Below are positions 16,906 through 25,332 of a stretch of 64,000 bases of DNA, in pieces. The stretch lies in NCBI RefSeq assembly GCF_002797315.1, contig NZ_KZ454936.1, positions 2,117,645 to 2,181,644 on the forward strand, read 5' to 3'. The DNA comes from Bacillus sp. FJAT-44742 (GTDB lineage Bacteria > Bacillota > Bacilli > Bacillales > Marinococcaceae). Both the position numbers and the translations under genes were made by a program. Under the pieces are notes generated by a model, which was not told the origin of the DNA, made no database searches, and saw only the letters and a list, made by a program, of their open reading frames with translations. How positions within the stretch are numbered: the first letter of the stretch is position 1; each line of letters begins with the position of its first letter.

Positions 16906-18747
16906 TTAAGAATTTTTCTTTGCAAGCTTTTTTCTTTTTTCTTCACGTTCTCTCATGCTTTTATCTAATATTTTTTTACGAAGACGGATCGATTCTGGTG
17001 TAACCTCACAATACTCATCTTCATTCAAATATTCAAGAGCTTCTTCTAATGTCAGAATTCTTGGGCGCTTCATTGTAACGGTGCTTTCTTTAGTAGCAGA
17101 ACGAATGTTGGTCTGCTGCTTTAATTTCGTAATGTTTACCGTTAAATCATTATCCCGGTTATGCTCCCCTACAATCATGCCTTCGTAGATCTCTGTTCCG
17201 GGCTCTAAAAACAGAGTTCCACGGTCTTCTACTTGCAGCATGCCATACGGAGTTGCTTTTCCTGTTTCCATAGAAACAAGAACGCCCTGGCGCCGTCCTC
17301 CGACTTGCCCCTGGGCAACCGGCTGATAACCATCGAAGGCATGATTTAAAATTCCATATCCTTTTGTCTGTGCCATAAACTCAGTAGTATAGCCAATCAA
17401 TCCACGAGATGGAATAATAAAGTCCATGCGTACTTGTCCATCACCTTTGTTGACCATATCAATCATTTCACCTTTACGCTCACCTAACGACTCCATGACT
17501 GCTCCGGTATAATCTTCAGGAACGTCAACTTGAGCTCTTTCTACAGGTTCACAAAGTACTCCATCCACTTCCTTGATAATTACTTCAGGCTTTGAAACTT
17601 GCAGCTCATAGCCTTCCCGTCTCATATTTTCAATAAGGATGGATAAGTGCAGCTCACCTCTCCCGGAAACTTTCCAGACTTCAGGTGATTCTGTATTTTC
17701 CACACGAAGGCTGACATCTGTTTCTAGCTGAGTTTTTAATCTCTCCTCAAGCTTTCGGCTTGTTACATAGCTGCCCTCGCGCCCGGCAAATGGGCTGTTG
17801 TTTACAAGGAAGGTCATTTGCAGAGTCGGCTCGTCAATTCTCACCGGCTCTAATGGTTCCTGGTGCTCTACAGGTGTAATGGTTTCACCAACATTAATAT
17901 CTTCCACACCTGCAATGGCAATTAAGTCTCCAGCTTTAGCTTCATCAATTTCCATACGTTTTAGGCCCATAAAGCCAAACAGCTTGGTGACACGGAAGTT
18001 TTTCGTGCTGCCATCACGCTTAATAAGTGTTGCCTGATCTCCTGTTTTGATTGTTCCGCGAAAAACCCTTCCTACCCCGATTCTTCCAAGATAGTCATTA
18101 TAATCAAGCATTGTGACCTGGAACTGGAACGGCTCACTGCTGTTATCTTCTGGAGCAGGAACGTTTTCGACAATGGTCTCAAACAAAACCGTCATATCAT
18201 CATCCTGCTTTGCCGGATCAGCACTCGCTGTTCCGTTTATCGCAGAGGCATATACTACTGGAAAATCAAGCTGCTCTTCATCAGCACCTAGCTCAATAAA
18301 TAAGTCCAGGACTTCATCTACTACTTCTTCTGGTCGAGCTGCATCTCTGTCGATTTTGTTTAGAACTACCAGTGGAGTCAGCTTTTGCTCCAGAGCTTTT
18401 TTCAATACAAAACGTGTCTGAGGCATACAGCCCTCATAAGCATCAACAACAAGGAGAACGCCATCAACCATTTTTAATATGCGTTCTACTTCCCCGCCAA
18501 AATCAGCGTGTCCAGGTGTATCCATAATATTGATTCTTGTATCCTGGTACCGGACTGCTGTATTTTTTGCCAGAATTGTAATACCCCGTTCTCTTTCTAT
18601 ATCATTGTTGTCCATGGCCCGTTCGTCTACCTGCTCATTTTCTCTGAACGTGCCGGACTGTTTCAACAATTCATCAACAAGTGTAGTTTTCCCATGGTCT
18701 ACATGGGCAATAATCGCTATATTGCGTAAATCTGTTCGTACATCCAT
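16906..18747 (-). CDS. typA: Ribosome-associated translational GTPase TypA/BipA
   Basis: This 613-residue GTPase has the usual BipA length. G1 is AHVDHGKTTLVD, the switch region ERGITI, G3 DTPGHADFGGEVER and G4 NKIDRDAA. Later segments SRGLIGYTTEFM and KATPYGML are conserved BipA C-terminal motifs. It binds the ribosome and assists 50S maturation, especially under cold or other stress. A long spacer (about 13 bases) separates the GAGGAG site from the ATG. An extended -10 (TGCTATAAT) at 18794-18802 on the minus strand is a good promoter candidate. Confidence 0.97.
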   Translation of the reverse strand: MDVRTDLRNIAIIAHVDHGKTTLVDELLKQSGTFRENEQVDERAMDNNDIERERGITILAKNTAVRYQDTRINIMDTPGHADFGGEVERILKMVDGVLLVVDAYEGCMPQTRFVLKKALEQKLTPLVVLNKIDRDAARPEEVVDEVLDLFIELGADEEQLDFPVVYASAINGTASADPAKQDDDMTVLFETIVENVPAPEDNSSEPFQFQVTMLDYNDYLGRIGVGRVFRGTIKTGDQATLIKRDGSTKNFRVTKLFGFMGLKRMEIDEAKAGDLIAIAGVEDINVGETITPVEHQEPLEPVRIDEPTLQMTFLVNNSPFAGREGSYVTSRKLEERLKTQLETDVSLRVENTESPEVWKVSGRGELHLSILIENMRREGYELQVSKPEVIIKEVDGVLCEPVERAQVDVPEDYTGAVMESLGERKGEMIDMVNKGDGQVRMDFIIPSRGLIGYTTEFMAQTKGYGILNHAFDGYQPVAQGQVGGRRQGVLVSMETGKATPYGMLQVEDRGTLFLEPGTEIYEGMIVGEHNRDNDLTVNITKLKQQTNIRSATKESTVTMKRPRILTLEEALEYLNEDEYCEVTPESIRLRKKILDKSMREREEKRKKLAKKNS

Positions 18748-19098
18748 TAGTTATTAATCGCTCCTCATTCGTACAAAATTCCTCAACTGTATCATTATAG
18801 CATACGGTTGAAATGTATTCAGCAAATGATGAATGTTTTTCCTTATCTGCTGCCGGGCCTTTTATAAGATTCACCTAAAAAGCCGGCATAGGACCTCCCT
18901 CTCCCCGGTACATGCATGACCTCTTATTTCTTCACACCGCTTTTATTTTTTTTCAAAACACGTTACACTAAACACATAAACATTCTTCTATGGTCTGACT
19001 GTTATGCAACCCGGGTACATATTTTACTCCTCATTGGCCGGGCACCTTTTTTACCAGACCTTTGAATTAATGAATAAAAAATTCAAGCAGGTGAAAAA
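18748..19098. promoter_or_regulatory. Divergent control region between typA and ylaF
   Basis: This 351-base gap serves typA on the minus strand (extended -10, TATAAT at 18794-18799) and ylaF on the plus strand. It holds no additional gene with a ribosome site. CCGGGC/GCCGGG-type short inverted segments occur but no clear riboswitch fold is visible. Confidence 0.5.
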
Positions 19099-19311
19099 AT
19101 GACAAAGTCAAAATGGATTTTCTTATCCTTAGCTGTTCTTGCTACTGTAGCCATTATGGGTTTTGGAGTAGCAGTGGCAGAAAGAAGTTTTCTTATTGCT
19201 CTTGTTTCCTTTGTCGGTCTTTATTTTTCTTTTAAATACGCTCGTGTGGTCAGAAACAGCTTGGAAGATGATAACTCTATGGAAGAAGAAGCTGCAAAAA
19301 AAGTGGAGTAG
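19099..19311 (+). CDS. ylaF: YlaF-like small membrane protein (DUF5325)
   Basis: This 70-residue protein has two hydrophobic segments (residues 6-24 and 29-46) and an acidic tail NSLEDDNSMEEEAAKKVE. It stands divergent to typA as ylaF does in Bacillus subtilis. The site AGCAGGTG precedes the ATG by about 6 bases. Function is unknown. Confidence 0.78.
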   Translation: MTKSKWIFLSLAVLATVAIMGFGVAVAERSFLIALVSFVGLYFSFKYARVVRNSLEDDNSMEEEAAKKVE

Positions 19312-19332
19312 CCGTGAGGCTCTCCACTTTTT
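19298..19332. terminator. Bidirectional terminator between ylaF and suhB
   Basis: Arms AAAAAGTGGAG and CTCCACTTTTT overlap the end of ylaF and face the suhB stop, so one hairpin probably ends both converging transcripts. Confidence 0.85.
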
Positions 19333-19335
19333 ATA

Positions 19336-20133
19336 TTATTGTGCCGACACATAGGAAATCAGGTCTTCATGTATACCAGGGCGCGCAGCTATGAGTGAAC
19401 TTGTACCTAAAAGAGGAAGCTCTTCTCCGTCGAAGGAAGTAAGCAGGGCTCCCACTTCTTTTAATATGACTGCTCCCCCTGCATAATCCCAAGGAGATAA
19501 ACGGAAACTGACATAGGCATCCAGCCTTCCTGCTGCCACATAAGCGAGTTCTATCGCCGCAGAGCCGTACGAACGAATTCCCCGTACATCTTTTACCAGC
19601 CTGTGAAGGGACCCATCTTCAACGCTCGTTTCCTTTAACAGCCACCTTGCGTTTAAGCCCACAATCGATTCATTTATGTTGCCTTTTGTTAACGATTGAA
19701 GAGGAGAATCATTCAGGTAAGCTCCCTCACCGTTTACAGCAGTGAAGCATTCATCATCCATCACATTATAAATAATGCCAACACGTTCCTGTCCATTTTC
19801 AAAAATTCCCAGGGAAATTGAAAAATTATACTTTTGGTGGACAAAATTTGTTGTTCCGTCAATCGGATCAATGATCCAGATTATTCCTTCCGTGGATGTT
19901 AGCTCATCACCTCTTCCCTCTTCCCCAAGAACAAGGTGAGCAGGGTAATAATTTTTTATTTTATCAGTCAAAAACTGTTCAATTTCATGGTCCATCTGTG
20001 TGACTAAATCATTGGGGTTGGATTTAGCCTGTACATCAAGAGGGTTGTTTAAAGAGCTCCTTAATATGTCTCCGCTTTCTTTAATCCACATTTCAGCTTC
20101 TTCTTTTACCTTTTTCCACTCCATAGATTTCAT
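19336..20133 (-). CDS. suhB: Inositol monophosphatase family protein (SuhB/YktC)
   Basis: This 265-residue enzyme has the metal-binding motifs of the family: GEEG (about residue 70), WIIDPIDGTTNFVH (residues 84-97) and SPWDYAGGAVILKEVGA near residue 215. It dephosphorylates inositol-1-phosphate and related sugar phosphates with magnesium. GAGGGGAGACC precedes the ATG. Placement next to yktB/yktA matches yktC of Bacillus subtilis. Confidence 0.93.
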   Translation of the reverse strand: MKSMEWKKVKEEAEMWIKESGDILRSSLNNPLDVQAKSNPNDLVTQMDHEIEQFLTDKIKNYYPAHLVLGEEGRGDELTSTEGIIWIIDPIDGTTNFVHQKYNFSISLGIFENGQERVGIIYNVMDDECFTAVNGEGAYLNDSPLQSLTKGNINESIVGLNARWLLKETSVEDGSLHRLVKDVRGIRSYGSAAIELAYVAAGRLDAYVSFRLSPWDYAGGAVILKEVGALLTSFDGEELPLLGTSSLIAARPGIHEDLISYVSAQ

Positions 20134-20287
20134 GGTCTCCCCTCTATTCTCTTTCTAGTATGTATTGTTCCTTATTATGCCATAAATTTATGTAACGTAA
20201 TAGAGAAAGGCTTTTTTGTCCTGTCAGAAACCTTTAAACCAAAAAAAAGCAGGCTCTCTGCCCGCTTTGTATCTTTTAATTTTATTT

Positions 20288-20482
20288 TCACACTTCTAGT
20301 CTGATTAGTTCTTTACGAAGAATCTCAAGCCGGTTCTTGCACTCTTTCATCGCGTCAAGATCTTCTTCGAGCATGGCATCATGTAAAGTTGCGAGTTCAT
20401 AATCAATTTCTAGACGCAGAACAGGAATACGTTCTTCAGCATCAGTTCTTTTGAATGTTTGAATCACTTGTTCCATGGTCAT
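20288..20482 (-). CDS. Small helical protein, YkzI-like
   Basis: This 64-residue protein is highly charged and almost entirely helical, with no signal or membrane segment. ATG at 20482 follows AAAGGGG by 5 bases. It occupies the place of ykzI between yktB and yktC in Bacillus subtilis, which is the main reason for the name. Function is unknown. Confidence 0.6.
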   Translation of the reverse strand: MTMEQVIQTFKRTDAEERIPVLRLEIDYELATLHDAMLEEDLDAMKECKNRLEILRKELIRLEV

Positions 20483-20751
20483 CCACACCCCTTTTTTCGT
20501 AATATAATCTCTAGAAAGCTGAAAAAATTATATTACTGATCATTTAACTAAATATTCTGAAATATTTATTGTTATCATTGTATCATACTTTTCTAAAAAT
20601 TCAAACGAATCTCTCAATAAATATTTTCTCTCTTTCCTTTTAGAAGCGGACTCCAGCTCCTTCATTTCGACTCCTGTCCCTATTTATTTGCTTTAGCTGC
20701 TGCTAAAAAGCTATTATAAAAAAGAATAGAATACTTGTAAGGAGGTTTTGA

Positions 20752-21393
20752 ATGATGACTATTCAAGGCTTTACAAAAAAAGACTTTGATGTTTTTACCA
20801 TTGATGGGCTGGATGAAAGAATGGAAGCAATCAAAAGCACGGTGCGCCCTAAACTTGAAGCTGCAGGAGAATATTTTGCTCCGGCTATTTCTTCCATGAC
20901 TGGCGACGAAATGTTCTACCATGTGGCAAAGCACGCCAGAAGAAAAGTTAATCCTCCTGATGACACATGGGTTGCTTTTGCTGATAATAAAAGAGGCTAT
21001 AAAAAGCTTCCTCATTTTCAAATAGGCTTATTTGAAAGTCATCTTTTTGTGTGGTTCGCTGTAATTTATGAATCGCCAATTAAAGGTGCTTTGGCAGACC
21101 AGTTGTTTCAAAAGGAAGAGATACTACATAATATTCCAGACCATTATGTGTGGTCAATGGATCATACAAAACCAGACGCGGAACTTCAAAAAAATCTTTC
21201 CGCCCAAGATAGGCTAACCATGATTGACAGGCTGAAAAGTGTAAAAAAGTCTGAGCTTTTGTGCGGTATTCATTTAAATCGGGATGATGAAAGAGTGCAG
21301 GACGGGGAAAAACTAACACAAGTGATCGAGGAGACATTCGAAACCGTTCTGCCTCTTTACAGAACCGCTAAGGAAGTACATGCAAATAGCTGA
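20752..21393 (+). CDS. yktB: UPF0637/DUF1054 family protein YktB
   Basis: This 213-residue protein matches YktB: an N-terminal [15 protein letters not shown], a central [16 protein letters not shown] and [20 protein letters not shown]. Its biochemical function is not established. AAGGAGG lies 6 bases before the ATG and a TATTATAAA element upstream could be a -10. It converges on yktA with a shared terminator. Confidence 0.92.
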   Translation: MMTIQGFTKKDFDVFTIDGLDERMEAIKSTVRPKLEAAGEYFAPAISSMTGDEMFYHVAKHARRKVNPPDDTWVAFADNKRGYKKLPHFQIGLFESHLFVWFAVIYESPIKGALADQLFQKEEILHNIPDHYVWSMDHTKPDAELQKNLSAQDRLTMIDRLKSVKKSELLCGIHLNRDDERVQDGEKLTQVIEETFETVLPLYRTAKEVHANS

Positions 21394-21400
21394 CAAACCT

Positions 21401-21435
21401 AAGGCAAGGGAGAAGTACGATCCCTTGCCTTTTTC
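21401..21435. terminator. Bidirectional terminator between yktB and yktA
   Basis: Arms AAGGCAAGGGA and TCCCTTGCCTT with a 9-base loop, followed by TTTTT on the plus strand and by AGG-TTTG on the minus strand, between converging genes. Confidence 0.9.
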
Positions 21436-21714
21436 TTATCTTACTTTCACTTTCATACCTGGCTCAGTCTTTCTCGCAGTCTGAACCGCTTTCCAGCAGG
21501 AAACTCCTGCCTCCTGGTCAAATTGACGAAAAAGCTGTTTTTCCTCACTTTTAGAAGGCACAATCTCTTTAAATCGATTGTATAACGCTAAAATATCTTC
21601 TCTATAAACGGCATTGAAGTGAGCTTTTTCAATAATATGAAAAAAATTAACTACATCAGCTACCTCTTCCTTTGACCAGTCCATTGAGACCGGCATGGGG
21701 ATGTTTGTTTCCAT
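21436..21714 (-). CDS. yktA: UPF0223 family protein YktA
   Basis: This 92-residue helical protein carries the family signature [15 protein letters not shown] and [22 protein letters not shown] at 21714 is 10 bases behind AAGGAGG; TTG at 21720 would be too close. It is translated 15 bases after the nitronate monooxygenase gene. Function unknown. Confidence 0.88.
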   Translation of the reverse strand: METNIPMPVSMDWSKEEVADVVNFFHIIEKAHFNAVYREDILALYNRFKEIVPSKSEEKQLFRQFDQEAGVSCWKAVQTARKTEPGMKVKVR

Positions 21715-21729
21715 ATCCAAAAAACCTCC

Positions 21730-22692
21730 TTAGTCCTTCCCCCATTTCAGCCTTATATCGGATGCTTCATTTATGATGCGGTCAAAGAGCTCCTTTACAC
21801 TGGGACAGTCATTTATTCTTCCCATAACCTGGCCTGCCCAGCCAAAGCCTTCTTTTTCCTTACCCTCATAAATAAAATGCTTATTAGCTTCTCCGCTTAT
21901 TAGATCTTTTAAGGCTTCATAGGAAGGCGATACCTTTTCGGTTTCTAGTATTTTATCCGTCCATAAGCTTTTTAATGCCCGGGCTGGCGCACCTATTGAG
22001 CGCTTAATCACCACGGTATCACTTTCCGTTCCGGTCATCAAGGCTTGTTTATAGGCTGGGTGGGCATGAACACATTCTTTCGTAGCTATAAATCTGGTCC
22101 CCATCTCAATGCCTTCCGCTCCAAGCGCTAAAGAGGCCATTAATCCCCTGCCATCGCCAATGCCACCTGAAGCAATAACTGGAATGGACACACTGTCAAC
22201 TACTTGAGGAATAAGTACCATCGTTCCTGTATCGTGCTTTCCTAAGTGACCTCCTCCTTCCTGCCCTACAACCATAACGGCATCGGCACCAAGTTCTTCT
22301 GCTTTTTCCGCCTGTCTTCTGGCTGCCACAAGCACCAGTTTGTTTACCTTCACACCTTCCAGGAAAGAAAAAATCGGAGCCGGGTTTCCCCCTGTCATTG
22401 TAATAGTCTCTACTCCCTCCTCAACGGCGGCTTCAAGCATATGTTCAAATGGGCGACCATGCTGGCCAATGGCAAAGTTGACACCAAAAGAACCGTCCGT
22501 TTTTTCTCGTACTTTCTTGATCTCCTCTCGAAGTTCCTTGGGAGATGAAAGAGACATTGCCGTAATTTGTCCCAGTCCTCCCGCATTTGACACTGCTGCC
22601 GCTAAATCAGAATAAGCTAAGTAAGCCAGCCCTCCTTGTACAATAGGATACTTAATATTAAGAAGTTCAGACACTCTCGTTTTCCATTCCAT
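21730..22692 (-). CDS. NAD(P)H-dependent flavin oxidoreductase / nitronate monooxygenase
   Basis: This 320-residue TIM-barrel FMN protein begins with LNIKYPIVQGGLAYLAYSDLAAAVSNAGG and has GVNFAIGQ, MVVGQEGGGHLG and VIASGGIGDGRGL for flavin and phosphate binding, as in 2-nitropropane dioxygenase and FabK relatives. Length is normal. It probably detoxifies alkyl nitronates or acts as an enoyl reductase; sequence alone does not separate these. It is inserted between yktA and speA compared with Bacillus subtilis. Confidence 0.87.
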   Translation of the reverse strand: MEWKTRVSELLNIKYPIVQGGLAYLAYSDLAAAVSNAGGLGQITAMSLSSPKELREEIKKVREKTDGSFGVNFAIGQHGRPFEHMLEAAVEEGVETITMTGGNPAPIFSFLEGVKVNKLVLVAARRQAEKAEELGADAVMVVGQEGGGHLGKHDTGTMVLIPQVVDSVSIPVIASGGIGDGRGLMASLALGAEGIEMGTRFIATKECVHAHPAYKQALMTGTESDTVVIKRSIGAPARALKSLWTDKILETEKVSPSYEALKDLISGEANKHFIYEGKEKEGFGWAGQVMGRINDCPSVKELFDRIINEASDIRLKWGKD

Positions 22693-22794
22693 TTTATCTT
22701 ACTCCCTTCTCCCTCAAGTTCCGTTGTTTTTGTTGAATCTAGAGCATACAATATGTCTTTTTTCGATTCATACCTTCTTATATCCTTTTTTAAT

Positions 22795-22823
22795 TTTCAA
22801 TACCTGACGTTTTTTGATATAAT
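22795..22823 (+). promoter_or_regulatory. Sigma-A promoter of speA
   Basis: TTTCAA, a 17-base spacer and TATAAT (22818-22823) precede speA by about 45 bases. The -10 is perfect, the -35 weak. Confidence 0.6.
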
Positions 22824-22868
22824 CTCCTTGTTTTAAGTCATGTTTTTACTATCTTCAGGGGGTTAACG

Positions 22869-24344
22869 ATGAGTTCGCAATGGAAAACACCTTTATTTAC
22901 TGCACTGAAAGACCATGCCGAAAAAGAACCCGTTCAATTTCACATCCCGGGTCACAAGAAAGGAAAAGGAATGGACGAAGAGTTCAGTTCTTATATAGGG
23001 AAAAATGCTTTATCTTTAGATTTAATTAATATTGAGCCGCTTGATGACCTGCACCATCCCCACGGGATCATTGATGATGCACAGCAGCTTGCTGCAGAAG
23101 CCTTTGGTGCCGATTACACATTTTTTTCTATACAAGGGACAAGCGGCGCCATTATGACTATGATCTTGTCCGTGTGTTCTCCAGGCGATAAAATCATCAT
23201 TCCTCGAAATGTTCATAAATCAATTATGTCTGCAATCATTTTTTCCGGGGCTGTGCCGATTTTTATCCATCCAGAGCTTGACGACCAGCTAGGGATTTCT
23301 CATGGAATTACAACCGTGGCAGTGGAAAAGGCTCTTAGTCATCATCCCGATGCGAAAGGGCTCTTAGTCATTAATCCCACTTATTTTGGGGTAGCAGCAG
23401 ATTTGGCATCTATCGTTAAGATTGCCCATTCCTACGAAGTTCCTGTTCTCGTAGATGAAGCTCACGGTGTGCATATCCATTTCCATGAATCCCTCCCTTT
23501 ATCCGCCATGGAGGCAGGAGCCGATATGGCAGCAACGAGTGTCCATAAACTGGGAGGCTCAATGACCCAAAGCTCCGTCCTTAACGTGAGAGAAGGTCTG
23601 GTCTCTCCTCAAAGAGTCCAATCCATTATGAGCATGCTGACAACTACCTCAACATCTTATCTTCTCCTTGCTTCTCTTGATGCAGCAAGAAAGCATTTAG
23701 CCACACAAGGGAGAGATTTGCTTGAAAAGACAATGAGACTGGCGAATCAAGCTCGCAGCTCTTTAAATAAGATTAAAGGGATTTCCTGTACTGATTTTTC
23801 CACTAACAACAGCAAGGCTGTCTATTCATTTGATCCAACAAAGCTGTTAATCTCTGTTTATGATCTAGGAATAACCGGATACGAAGCAGAATTATGGCTT
23901 CGCACTCATTATAATATCGAGGTTGAGCTTTCAGATCTGTATAACATTTTATGTATTGTGTCTTTTGGTGACAGCGAGAAAGAGACATCCTTGCTCGTTA
24001 AAGCAATACAGCGTATGTCCCTTGAAAAGGAAGCAGTCCATAAAGAAACAGAAGTAACTTCTCTTTCTCTCCCTGATATCCCAACGCTGTCCATGCTTCC
24101 TAGGGATGCTTTTTACACAGATACAGAATTGATCCCTTTTTATGAAACCGCAGGAAGAATTATTGCTGAGTTTATTATGGTTTATCCGCCTGGGATTCCA
24201 ATTCTTCTGCCCGGCGAAATTATCACAGAAGAAAACCTTATCTACATTGAAAAAAACATGAAAGCAGGACTCCCTGTCCAAGGACCCGAGGATCCAAGCC
24301 TGCAAAAAATTAAAGTTATTAAAGAGCACAAACCAATCATATAA
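22869..24344 (+). CDS. speA: Orn/Lys/Arg decarboxylase, arginine decarboxylase SpeA
   Basis: This 491-residue fold-type I PLP enzyme starts with HIPGHKKGKGMD, has VDEAHGVHIHFHESLP and the Schiff-base segment ATSVHKLGGSMTQSS, and ends with VYPPGIPILLPGE. Length and position (next to yktA and the SR1P gene) match SpeA of Bacillus subtilis, which makes agmatine for polyamine synthesis. AGGGGG lies 6 bases before the ATG. Confidence 0.92.
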   Translation: MSSQWKTPLFTALKDHAEKEPVQFHIPGHKKGKGMDEEFSSYIGKNALSLDLINIEPLDDLHHPHGIIDDAQQLAAEAFGADYTFFSIQGTSGAIMTMILSVCSPGDKIIIPRNVHKSIMSAIIFSGAVPIFIHPELDDQLGISHGITTVAVEKALSHHPDAKGLLVINPTYFGVAADLASIVKIAHSYEVPVLVDEAHGVHIHFHESLPLSAMEAGADMAATSVHKLGGSMTQSSVLNVREGLVSPQRVQSIMSMLTTTSTSYLLLASLDAARKHLATQGRDLLEKTMRLANQARSSLNKIKGISCTDFSTNNSKAVYSFDPTKLLISVYDLGITGYEAELWLRTHYNIEVELSDLYNILCIVSFGDSEKETSLLVKAIQRMSLEKEAVHKETEVTSLSLPDIPTLSMLPRDAFYTDTELIPFYETAGRIIAEFIMVYPPGIPILLPGEIITEENLIYIEKNMKAGLPVQGPEDPSLQKIKVIKEHKPII

Positions 24345-24348
24345 ATAA

Positions 24349-24380
24349 AAAAAGAAGGCTACGTAAAAGCCTTCTTTTTA
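24349..24380. terminator. Bidirectional terminator between speA and the SR1P gene
   Basis: Arms AAAGAAGGCT and AGCCTTCTTT with a 7-base loop, flanked by A and T runs on both sides, between two converging transcripts. It would form the 3' end of the SR1-like RNA. Confidence 0.88.
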
Positions 24381-24388
24381 TATATGTG

Positions 24389-24517
24389 TTATTTTTTTGT
24401 GGCTTTCTTTGTTTCACATTTCTCACAGTCACTGCTCACCGCGTAGAGAGTGGCCACCTTTTCTCCATCAAAGTGCTCAATTGTACGATTACAAGTTTGG
24501 CAAACGATGATTCCCAT
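24389..24517 (-). CDS. sr1P: GapA-binding peptide SR1P encoded by an SR1-like dual-function RNA
   Basis: A 42-codon frame begins at ATG 24517, 9 bases after AGGAG. The peptide starts MGIIVCQTCNRTIEHFDGEK and continues to LYA, with later cysteines in DCEKCET. This is the SR1P pattern: CxxC, then IEHFD(G)EKVxTLY, then a second cysteine pair. In Bacillus subtilis SR1 lies between pdhD and speA, acts as an antisense RNA on ahrC mRNA, and its peptide binds GapA and promotes its link with RNase J1. The location beside speA fits. The whole transcript runs from about 24558 to 24349, about 210 bases, close to the size known for SR1. Confidence 0.85.
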   Translation of the reverse strand: MGIIVCQTCNRTIEHFDGEKVATLYAVSSDCEKCETKKATKK

Positions 24518-24536
24518 TGAACCCATCTCCTTTTTT

Positions 24537-24593
24537 TGAAAGCGTTTAATGTTTTGTTACTATTATATTATTATGTCACATTAAAAATGTCAA
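24537..24593 (-). promoter_or_regulatory. SR1-like promoter with CcpN-like and cre-like boxes
   Basis: On the minus strand TTGACA (24588-24593), a 17-base spacer and TAATAT (24565-24570) form a strong sigma-A promoter. The spacer contains TGTGACATAAT (24570-24580), matching 10 of 11 positions of the CcpN consensus TRTGHYATAYW as I recall it. TGAAAGCGTTTAAT (24537-24550) resembles a CcpA cre site. Glycolytic repression of SR1 by CcpN and CcpA is known in Bacillus subtilis; conservation here is inference from these matches. Confidence 0.7.
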
Positions 24594-24665
24594 TAATAAA
24601 TTGTATAACACATTTATAGTAAAGTACCTAATTAATAAATTTATTTTTAACAATAGGTTTAAAAA

Positions 24666-24730
24666 AGAGGGACTTCCAAAAGGAAGTCCCTCTTCAGGTT
24701 GTTGAGAAAGTCGTCTCAACAACCTGTTTT
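24666..24730. terminator. Two adjacent strong hairpins
   Basis: The first hairpin (arms AGAGGGACTTCC / GGAAGTCCCTCT, loop AAAA, 24666-24693) is followed by T's on the minus strand. The second (AGGTTGTTGAG / CTCAACAACCT, 24696-24725) is followed by TTTTT on the plus strand. They insulate the SR1 region from the mobile-element debris; no gene that needs them is intact here. Confidence 0.7.
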
Positions 24731-24795
24731 TCGCCTTTAATAATCTGATTATTCAGATACCTGTAGTATAATATATAGTAAGAAATCGCTACAGA

Positions 24796-24965
24796 CGGAC
24801 GCTTTTACCTAAAGGTACAAGTGTGTCATCCGTTCAAGCTACATTTCATTCGCATGAACGGTGTCTTCTATGCCGCGGGCAGGGCCTCAGCCTCCTCGGC
24901 AAAATCACCCTGCGGGGTCTTCAGCTCCTGCTCTTCCCGCCGGAGTCGCCGTCTTTCGCTACTCA
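24796..24965. repeat. GC-rich Bacillaceae dyad repeat, apparently interrupted
   Basis: GACGGACGCTTTT (24794-24806) and CCGCGGGCAGGGCCTCAGCC (24871 onward) through CCGCCGGAGTCGCCGTCTTT (ending about 24957) form the two halves of an imperfect GC-rich dyad that I recall as widespread in Bacillaceae near transposases. Between the halves lie about 64 unrelated bases with its own inverted segment CCGTTCA.../...TGAACGG. GC content is far above the surroundings. It directly precedes the IS1182-type fragment. Confidence 0.5.
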
Positions 24966-24982
24966 AAAAAGGAGGATAACAC

Positions 24983-25190
24983 ATGTTACGTCCAATCCGA
25001 GAGAAGCAAGTTGAATTGGAAATGGTATCGATTGATCAACTGGTTCCTGAAGACCACTTACTCCGGAAAATTGAAGCCACAATTGATTTTTCCTTTATAT
25101 ATGACAAAGTCAAGCCCTACTACAGTGAAGACAACGGTCGTCCGCCGATTGATCCTGTTATGCTTTTTAAAATGATGTTTGTCTTTAGTC
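24983..25190 (+). pseudogene. N-terminal fragment of an IS1182-family transposase
   Basis: The frame starting MLRPIREKQVELEMV continues through IDQLVPEDHLLRKIE and PPIDPVMLFKMMFV, the conserved N-terminal part of IS1182-type (IS5-like, DDE) transposases. After about 68 residues similarity ends and the frame runs into the palindrome at 25211. The catalytic domain is missing, so it is a remnant. AAAGGAGG precedes the ATG. The truncation point coincides with the neighbouring IS110 element. Confidence 0.75.
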
Positions 25191-25210
25191 AAGGGTATTT
25201 TGTTATATTC

Positions 25211-25260
25211 ATTTGTGGGTGTAGGAGGAAGGGGGGCCCCTTCCGCCTACACCCACAAAT
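25211..25260. repeat. 50-base near-perfect palindrome
   Basis: Two 24-base arms (25211-25234 and 25237-25260) pair with one mismatch around a GG spacer. No T-run follows on either strand, so it is not an ordinary terminator. It lies between the IS1182 fragment and the 3' side of the IS110 pseudogene and may be an element end or a separate insertion. Confidence 0.8.
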
Positions 25261-25332
25261 TTGCATGGTAAAAAGACCTTACGATTTCCTTTTTTTCGAA
25301 AGGTCAATGTGCTATAGTTAAAACAATATATG

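Noticed and set aside
24596-24760. Repeated hairpin AGGTTGTTGAG...CTCAACAACCT at 14661 and 24696 as a mobile repeat
   Set aside because: Only the terminator stem is shared; GTTGAGA stems are common in independent terminators.
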